Assembly (NCBI RefSeq): GCF_002140715.2
Contig: NZ_NGLE02000001.1
Location: forward strand, 1,647,001-1,711,000
Source: Enterococcus sp. 4G2_DIV0659
GTDB lineage: Bacteria > Bacillota > Bacilli > Lactobacillales > Enterococcaceae
DNA length: 64,000 nucleotides
Reading direction: 5' to 3'
Shown: positions 58,847-64,000 of the stretch, in pieces
Numbering within the stretch: the first letter of the stretch is position 1
Layout of the letters: each line of letters opens with the position of its first letter
The notes under the pieces: model-generated
The model's database searches: none
Seen by the model: only the letters and a program-made list of their open reading frames with translations
Told to the model about the DNA's origin: nothing
Translations under genes and position numbers: made by a program

Positions 58847-59936
58847 CCGTTACTGTGTTCGTCTTCCTTTGAGGACTCCTTTTGAGACTAGTTATGGCCG
58901 TCTAACAGAGAAGGCTTTTGATATTATAATTGTGACGGATGAACTTGGCAATCAAGGATTTGGCGAACTTGTTCCCTTTGAACAGCCAGACTACATAGAA
59001 GAAACAATTGATACAGCAAGAATCATTAGTCAAAAACATTTGATCCCTCTGCTGATTCATACGAATATCTGTCATCCTAATGACGTGTCTGCTCTCTTTG
59101 AAGTGGTTAAAGGCAATCAAATGGCTAAATCTAGTCTTGAAACAGCTATTTGGGATTTATATGCTAAGCGTAATAAAAAAAGTCTTAAAGCCTATTTTAA
59201 GGAGACTAGAGCGCAAATTCCAGTGGGAGTCAGTGTTGGAATCCAAACTGACTTATCCAAATTGACTGATCTAGTTAATGGATACATTGATCAAGGGTAT
59301 CAGCGAGTAAAATTAAAAATTCGACCAGGTTATGATCTAGAGCCTCTTGAAGCGATCCGACATAAATTTCCTGAACTTCCACTTATGGTAGATGCGAATT
59401 CAGCCTATACAATTGCAGATATTCCTCATTTAAAACAATTAGATGCTTATAACTTAGCTATGATCGAACAACCTTTTGCGGCGAATGATTTTTTAGAGCA
59501 TGCACAATTACAAAGAGAAATTAAAACAAGCATCTGTTTGGACGAAAATATTCGATCATTGAAAGATTGTGAATTAGCTTTTTCTTTAGGTAGTTGTAGA
59601 AGTATCAACTTGAAAATCCCCAGAGTTGGTGGGATTTCTGAAGCTTTAAAAATTATAGACTTCTGTAAAGAAAAAGACTTACTTGTTTGGTTAGGTGGAA
59701 TGTTTGAATCAGGTGTGGGTAGAGCGCTGAACTTGCAATTTGCTTCTCAAAATATCTTTACTTTTCCAGGGGATATTTCTGCGTCTGATCGTTATTATTA
59801 TGAAGATATTTTAACGGAACCTATTAAAATTCAGAACGGAGAAATTCAGGTGCCAGATGGAATAGGAATTGGTGTTACATTGTCTGAGGAAATGCTATTA
59901 AAGTATGGAATTTACGAGCCGATTTTTGTCAAATAA
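58827..59936 (+). CDS. menC: o-succinylbenzoate synthase (MenC)
   Basis: 369 residues of the enolase superfamily. The K-x-K acid/base motif is VKLKIRPG; metal ligands lie in LMVDANSAY, IEQPF and CLDENI; the second lysine is in SINLKIPRVGG. It dehydrates SHCHC to o-succinylbenzoate. GAGGAGG lies before the ATG. Last gene of the operon, followed by a bidirectional terminator. Confidence 0.94.
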   Translation: MKIHRIDRYCVRLPLRTPFETSYGRLTEKAFDIIIVTDELGNQGFGELVPFEQPDYIEETIDTARIISQKHLIPLLIHTNICHPNDVSALFEVVKGNQMAKSSLETAIWDLYAKRNKKSLKAYFKETRAQIPVGVSVGIQTDLSKLTDLVNGYIDQGYQRVKLKIRPGYDLEPLEAIRHKFPELPLMVDANSAYTIADIPHLKQLDAYNLAMIEQPFAANDFLEHAQLQREIKTSICLDENIRSLKDCELAFSLGSCRSINLKIPRVGGISEALKIIDFCKEKDLLVWLGGMFESGVGRALNLQFASQNIFTFPGDISASDRYYYEDILTEPIKIQNGEIQVPDGIGIGVTLSEEMLLKYGIYEPIFVK

Positions 59937-59938
59937 AG

Positions 59939-59981
59939 AGCTGCCAGAAAAACAACAAGTATTATTGTTTTTCTAGCAGCT
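59939..59981. terminator. Bidirectional terminator between menC and the acyl-CoA synthetase
   Basis: A 17-bp stem with one mismatch (59939-59955 with 59965-59981), T-rich on the plus side, between convergent genes. Confidence 0.75.
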
Positions 59982-59998
59982 TATTTATATGCAGAAAC

Positions 59999-61525
59999 TT
60001 ATTCTTCTTTCAATGCTTTTTCAATTTGTAATCGTTGAACTTTCATTGTAGCAGTACGAGGAATTTCTTCCCAATCCATAATTATCGGTTTGTTTAAGTG
60101 AGGTAAGTCAGCCACTTGCTTCCACCAAGCGTCCCAATCCATTCCTTTTGTTGGATCAACGGCTAAAATCGGTTGGGGAGAATTATCTTTTCCACGAACA
60201 ATAATGACTTCTTGAAGAAAATCAAGAGCATCGAGTAAATGATCTTCAATCGCTAAATTACTATCGATTTTTTCAATCAAATCAACTTGACGGTCTTTCA
60301 AGAATAAATGCCCATTCTCATCCATAAAACCATAATCACCGCTGTCCCACCAAGGACCAAAAACAGTAGCTTGGAAGCGATCGTCTTCTTTATAGTAGGT
60401 CAAGGCTCTTCCTTTTGATAAAAATTGAATATGTCCATTTGTCATGGCTGGTAACACGTGGCCTTCTTTGTCAGCTATGCGTGCTTCTGTCAAACCTTCT
60501 AAACCAACACCCATGTCACGGGCGTCAGAAGTTTTTAAAGACTCGAGCGTATGTGCTTTTAAGATCATTGGTCCGCATTCACTTTGTCCATAAACCTGAA
60601 GAAAAATTGGATCATTTGTTCCAGAAGCGTTTAAAAAACTAGCCATTGTTGCATTATTGATTGCATCAAAAGTAGAATGATAATAACGCACACTGGCAAA
60701 TACTTCAGGATGTTGTTTAGCCAATGAAGTCCACTGAACAAAATTATTGGGATGTGTTTCAAGAGCAATAGGCTGATACTCTAAAAGCATTTTTGAAACA
60801 GAATGACTATTTGAGACGGATAAAGGCATCATTGGAAAACCCATCGCCATCAATGAAGAAATTCCGATATTGAAACGAGAATGAACGGGTGAAATATGAA
60901 ATCCAACAAGTTTCTTTTCAGAAATTTTCGTGAAAATCGTTTTTTGCCATTTAGTCCGCCACCCCATTGAATTAGCAGAATGACAAATCAATTTTGGAAT
61001 CCCAGTTGTTCCAGAAGTATGGGTCATATAAGCGATTGCATCTTTGGCAAGCTCTGTTTGCGGTACTTCTGTTGTTGGTGTTTGTAAAAGGGTAGCTATT
61101 GAAATTTGTTTTTCGGGGGAACTATTTTTTACTTTCTCTATTTTATCAGCAGTTTCATCATCAAATAAGATAAAAGGATCTTCTAAACGATCAACAAAAA
61201 CATCAATCGTTTCAGCGGGAAAATGATAAGAAATCATTGCCGGAATAGCGCCTAAATAAGAAGCTGCCACAGCTAGTAAGTAGGTGTCGAACATCGAACT
61301 TTTAAAAATTATGATTTTATCTCCAGTACTTACGCCTAAACTAGCTAATTGATATGCACGAGTTAAAATAGCTTTATGGCTTGATTGGTAGGTATATTTC
61401 GTTCCAAGCTCAGGAAATGCAGGTAGTGTCTCATCGTGAATGATAGCTGTATCAGGAAAATTAAGTGAAGCATTCAGATAATTTGTGTATAAATTGAGTG
61501 GTTGATAATCTAACAAGTGATTCAA
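59999..61525 (-). CDS. AMP-forming acyl/aryl-CoA synthetase family protein
   Basis: 508 residues from a TTG start at 61525 (AAAGGGTG upstream). ANL-family motifs: AYMTHTSGTTGIPKL, VYGQSECGPM, WWDSGDYGFMDENGHLFLKDRQVD and the final lysine region PRTATMKVQR. The substrate is unknown: fatty, aryl or amino acid. It is convergent with menC and shares the ANL fold with menE, but its sequence is clearly different, so it is not a simple menE duplicate. A palindrome at 61646-61681 lies in its upstream region. Confidence 0.85.
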   Translation of the reverse strand: MNHLLDYQPLNLYTNYLNASLNFPDTAIIHDETLPAFPELGTKYTYQSSHKAILTRAYQLASLGVSTGDKIIIFKSSMFDTYLLAVAASYLGAIPAMISYHFPAETIDVFVDRLEDPFILFDDETADKIEKVKNSSPEKQISIATLLQTPTTEVPQTELAKDAIAYMTHTSGTTGIPKLICHSANSMGWRTKWQKTIFTKISEKKLVGFHISPVHSRFNIGISSLMAMGFPMMPLSVSNSHSVSKMLLEYQPIALETHPNNFVQWTSLAKQHPEVFASVRYYHSTFDAINNATMASFLNASGTNDPIFLQVYGQSECGPMILKAHTLESLKTSDARDMGVGLEGLTEARIADKEGHVLPAMTNGHIQFLSKGRALTYYKEDDRFQATVFGPWWDSGDYGFMDENGHLFLKDRQVDLIEKIDSNLAIEDHLLDALDFLQEVIIVRGKDNSPQPILAVDPTKGMDWDAWWKQVADLPHLNKPIIMDWEEIPRTATMKVQRLQIEKALKEE

Positions 61526-61645
61526 TATAAAAGCACCCTTTCAAAATGTTGTTGGTTTGAGAAAAGATTGTGTAAAAACGAACAAGGGTAGTATACCATG
61601 AAAATAAAATAACCTACATTAATTTGATAATCATTGCATTATTTT

Positions 61646-61681
61646 TACGTATAAATAATGAAAATACGAAATTTATACGTA
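61646..61681. promoter_or_regulatory. 11-bp inverted repeat, possible operator
   Basis: TACGTATAAAT (61646-61656) and ATTTATACGTA (61671-61681) spaced by 14 bases, in the gap between the divergent acyl-CoA synthetase and rpsF. Palindrome arms about two and a half helix turns apart suit a dimeric repressor. Confidence 0.4.
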
Positions 61682-61747
61682 TTATTATTAAGAGACGAAA
61701 CAAAAGAATAAACTGGATAAAAAAATACCATAAATTCGTAACAAGGC

Positions 61748-61776
61748 TTGATTTTATAAGTTTTTAGGTGTATAAT
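61748..61776 (+). promoter_or_regulatory. Promoter of rpsF-ssb-rpsR
   Basis: TTGATT (61748) and TATAAT (61771), 17-base spacer. The ~85-base leader that follows contains the perfect hairpin CTCTTAGT-CA-ACTAAGAG (about 61822-61839), a place where S6:S18 autoregulation acts in related bacteria; I do not see its full consensus. Confidence 0.6.
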
Positions 61777-61867
61777 GAAAAATTGTGAGTAGTCTATTTA
61801 ATTTTAGATAACTCTCCTTGCTCTTAGTCAACTAAGAGCCTTGAAGTCCATAGGGAGGTGAAAATCA

Positions 61868-62170
61868 ATGAGTCAAGCTACGAATTATGAAATTATGTAT
61901 ATTATTCGTCCGAACATTGATGAAGAAGCAAAAACTGCTTTAGTAGAACGTTTCGACACAATCTTAAAAGATAACGGAGCAGAAGTTATCGAATCAAAAG
62001 ATTGGGAAAAACGCCGCTTAGCATATGAAATGAACGGATTCCGTGAAGGCATCTATCATATCGTTAAAGTATCTTCTCCATCAACTGCAGGAGCAATCAA
62101 TGAATTTGATCGTCTTGCTAAAATCAATGATGATATTATTCGTCACATGATTATCAAGGAAGAAGTATAG
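61868..62170 (+). CDS. rpsF: 30S ribosomal protein S6
   Basis: 100 residues, start [20 protein letters not shown], and the family strings [33 protein letters not shown] precedes the ATG. It pairs with S18 in the small subunit; conserved rpsF-ssb-rpsR order. Confidence 0.97.
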   Translation: MSQATNYEIMYIIRPNIDEEAKTALVERFDTILKDNGAEVIESKDWEKRRLAYEMNGFREGIYHIVKVSSPSTAGAINEFDRLAKINDDIIRHMIIKEEV

Positions 62171-62175
62171 TAAAA

Positions 62176-62191
62176 TGTTTCACGTGAAACA
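62176..62191. promoter_or_regulatory. parS site (perfect)
   Basis: TGTTTCACGTGAAACA, identical to the ParB binding consensus, between the rpsF stop and the ssb ribosome site. Confidence 0.85.
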
Positions 62192-62216
62192 TTTATAGGC
62201 GAAAGGAGATGTTTAA

Positions 62217-62765
62217 ATGATTAACAATGTTGTATTAGTTGGAAGACTAACAAAAGATCCAGATTTACGATATACATCTAGTGGTTCAGCAGTTGCGACG
62301 TTTACATTAGCTGTAAACCGTAATTTTACGAATCAAAACGGAAATCGTGAGGCGGACTTTATTAATTGTGTGATTTGGCGTAAACCTGCTGAAACAATGG
62401 CGAATTATGCACGTAAAGGTACATTATTAGGCGTTACTGGTCGCATTCAAACAAGAAATTATGAAAATCAACAAGGTCAACGTGTATACGTGACTGAAGT
62501 TGTATGTGAAAATTTCCAGTTGTTGGAGTCTCGTTCTGCATCAGAACAAAGACAAACACAAGAAGGATCAGGTTCAACACCAACATATAATGCTGGTGGC
62601 GGAGGTTTCCAATCACAAAACAATAATTTCGCAGGACAAAACAATTTTAATCAATCATCCTCTCAGTCTAACAACAACGGTATGCCTGATTTTGATAGAG
62701 ATGCTGATCCATTTGCTGGATCAGGTTCAACTATTGACATTTCAGATGATGATTTACCATTCTAA
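62217..62765 (+). CDS. ssb: Single-stranded DNA-binding protein
   Basis: 182 residues. OB fold ([32 protein letters not shown]), then a Gln/Asn/Ser/Gly-rich linker and the conserved acidic tip DDDLPF that recruits replication and repair partners. AAAGGAG lies before the ATG. It is the main replicative SSB by genomic context. Confidence 0.97.
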   Translation: MINNVVLVGRLTKDPDLRYTSSGSAVATFTLAVNRNFTNQNGNREADFINCVIWRKPAETMANYARKGTLLGVTGRIQTRNYENQQGQRVYVTEVVCENFQLLESRSASEQRQTQEGSGSTPTYNAGGGGFQSQNNNFAGQNNFNQSSSQSNNNGMPDFDRDADPFAGSGSTIDISDDDLPF

Positions 62766-62790
62766 ACGAATTTGATAGGAGGGAATAAGA

Positions 62791-63030
62791 ATGGCACAAC
62801 AAAGAAGAGGCGGACGTAAACGCCGTAAAGTCGACTATATTGCAGCGAACCATATTGAATATATTGACTATAAAGATATCGAACTATTAAAAAAATTCAT
62901 TTCTGAACGTGGAAAAATTTTACCACGTCGTGTAACAGGTACTGGCGCTAAGAACCAACGCAAATTAACAATTGCAATCAAACGCGCGCGTATCATGGGC
63001 TTATTACCATTTGTTGGTGAAGAGCAATAA
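62791..63030 (+). CDS. rpsR: 30S ribosomal protein S18
   Basis: 79 residues with [23 protein letters not shown] and [19 protein letters not shown] precedes the ATG. It lacks Cys residues at the N-terminus, so it is the zinc-free form. A terminator follows 15 bases later. Confidence 0.97.
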   Translation: MAQQRRGGRKRRKVDYIAANHIEYIDYKDIELLKKFISERGKILPRRVTGTGAKNQRKLTIAIKRARIMGLLPFVGEEQ

Positions 63031-63044
63031 TATAGAATTTACTG

Positions 63045-63073
63045 AGGATCAAAGAACATAGTTCTTTGATCCT
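63045..63073 (+). terminator. Terminator of rpsF-ssb-rpsR
   Basis: A 13-bp perfect stem, AGGATCAAAGAAC and GTTCTTTGATCCT, loop ATA, then TTTTT. Confidence 0.9.
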
Positions 63074-63145
63074 TTTTCATCTTTATAATGTTGATTTATT
63101 AAGTATAAAGTTTATTTGTTGAATGGAACTATAAAATAAAAAATA

Positions 63146-63175
63146 CTTCTAATGTTTCACGTGAAACATTAGAAG
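63146..63175. promoter_or_regulatory. parS site within a 30-bp perfect palindrome
   Basis: The perfect 16-bp parS (63153-63168) is extended by seven symmetric bases on each side (CTTCTAA and TTAGAAG). It lies between rpsR and gdpP. Confidence 0.85.
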
Positions 63176-63242
63176 CTATTCGCAGAAATCTTTTTTTTAT
63201 GCTAAAATAAACTATCTGTAAAACAACGGGGGAGTCTTTATA

Positions 63243-64000
63243 ATGAAAGAAAAAAGAATGAAACGGATTTTGGGTTCTGTATTCGTTCTCTTTTTATTAG
63301 AAATAATACTATTTTTCTTTGTAACTAATAAATATATTTCTATAATTGGATTATTCATACTCAATCTTATTTTAGTAAATCGAATTTTTTATTTGGCTAA
63401 ACGAATGGAAATATCGAACGAGGAAAAAATCAGAGAAGCTAGTACAATTGCTGAAAAATCGCTAGATTATGCGTTTAATGAAGTATCTGTTGGAATTATA
63501 AATTATGATTTTGAAACGAAGGAAGCAAAATGGTTGAATCCGTTTGCAGAAAGTATTTTTAGAAAAGATGGTCAAACATTGATTAGTCCTGAATTAATAC
63601 AAACGTATGTATCATTGGCTGAAAAAGGTAAAGATATTTTTAAAGTTGGTGAGCATGTTTATCGTTTTAATGTTGATGCAGAGCAAAATACAATTACATT
63701 CGAAGATATTACCAAAGAAAGTAATTTATACCAAGAAAAGTTAGAAATGCAGACGGCAATTGGTATTGTTTCAGTAGATAATTATGATGATATTACAGAT
63801 AGTATGGATGAAAAGGAAATTTCCTATCTAAATAGTTTCATCACAACGATGGTTTCTGATTGGATGGATGAATATCAAGTTTTTTATAAAAGACTCAATG
63901 CGGAACGTTATTTTTTTATTGCGCAACTAGAAGATGTGAAAAAAATGATGGATAGCAAGTTTCAAATTCTAGATAAGATTAGAAAAGAATCTAGTACACG
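63243..64000 (+). CDS. gdpP: GdpP-type cyclic-di-AMP phosphodiesterase, N-terminal part
   Basis: ATG at 63243 has GGGGGAG eight bases upstream. The 252 codons present give two membrane helices (about residues 9-50: LGSVFVLFLLEIILFFFV, ISIIGLFILNLILVNRIF), then a PAS-like domain (EKSLDYAFNEVSVGIINYDFE) and the start of the degenerate GGDEF domain (MQTAIGIVSVDNYDDITDSMDEKE). The DHH/DHHA1 catalytic part lies beyond the window. It degrades c-di-AMP, controlling potassium and turgor balance. Its place after rpsR, with rplI usually next, is conserved. Confidence 0.92.
   Translation, partial: MKEKRMKRILGSVFVLFLLEIILFFFVTNKYISIIGLFILNLILVNRIFYLAKRMEISNEEKIREASTIAEKSLDYAFNEVSVGIINYDFETKEAKWLNPFAESIFRKDGQTLISPELIQTYVSLAEKGKDIFKVGEHVYRFNVDAEQNTITFEDITKESNLYQEKLEMQTAIGIVSVDNYDDITDSMDEKEISYLNSFITTMVSDWMDEYQVFYKRLNAERYFFIAQLEDVKKMMDSKFQILDKIRKESST

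Noticed and set aside
61620..61650. Fur-box-like GATAATCATT sequence upstream of the acyl-CoA synthetase
   Set aside because: Only one half matches the inverted 7-1-7 pattern.

Overview
The window is an origin-of-replication region of a low-GC Firmicute, almost certainly an Enterococcus of the E. faecalis-like group. Grounds: the gene order rpmH / oriC / dnaA-dnaN-yaaA-recF-gyrB-gyrA with rnpA-yidC-jag-mnmE-mnmG running the other way; a WxL surface-protein locus; a men cluster; and rpsF-ssb-rpsR-gdpP. Genes left of about 33.3 kb are mostly on the minus strand and genes right of it mostly on the plus strand, as expected for forks leaving oriC at about 33.4-35.4 kb. The species call is an inference from gene content.

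Left accessory arm (1-26.2 kb). A type VII secretion end piece comes first (esaA, frameshifted and cut by the window edge, then esxA with its own promoter). Next are a secreted GH25 muramidase, an Ada-type DNA alkylation repair/regulator fusion, a small membrane protein, and a duplicated ~150-bp element carrying a GC hairpin and a tiny ORF. The core is a WxL locus on the minus strand: winged-helix regulator, 1074-aa WxL protein, small LPXTG protein, four short WxL proteins, a WxL-interacting (DUF916/DUF3324) membrane protein, an unknown membrane protein, and after a terminator a 1542-aa LPXTG adhesin with SdrD-type B domains. Upstream lie a tyrosine integrase flanked by paired 12-bp repeats, an Mga-type regulator, a small membrane protein and a gene remnant.

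Core (26.3-42.8 kb). mnmG, mnmE, jag, yidC, rnpA and rpmH are on the minus strand; dnaA, dnaN, yaaA, recF, gyrB and gyrA are on the plus strand. DnaA boxes sit both upstream of dnaA and between dnaA and dnaN, and the second cluster abuts a DnaA-trio-like tract, giving a bipartite origin. Two related promoter-hairpin-terminator units (29.76-29.88 kb and 30.65-30.78 kb) look like paralogous small RNAs or leader attenuators.

Right arm (42.9-64 kb). A small unknown gene is followed by a three-gene VTC-domain / DUF4956 / CotH-kinase operon, the least understood functional unit here. Then come a hotdog thioesterase (possible MenI), an unknown small protein, a YccF protein, an Abi_2 (AbiD/F) protein with a HEPN-like RNCAAH motif, three tandem ~120-bp repeats, the menaquinone operon menB-E-F-D-H-C, a divergent TTG-started acyl-CoA synthetase, and rpsF-ssb-rpsR-gdpP. 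Two perfect ParB (parS) sites lie in the rpsF-gdpP block, and a one-mismatch copy lies at 24.8 kb. No tRNA, rRNA, insertion sequence or CRISPR array was seen.
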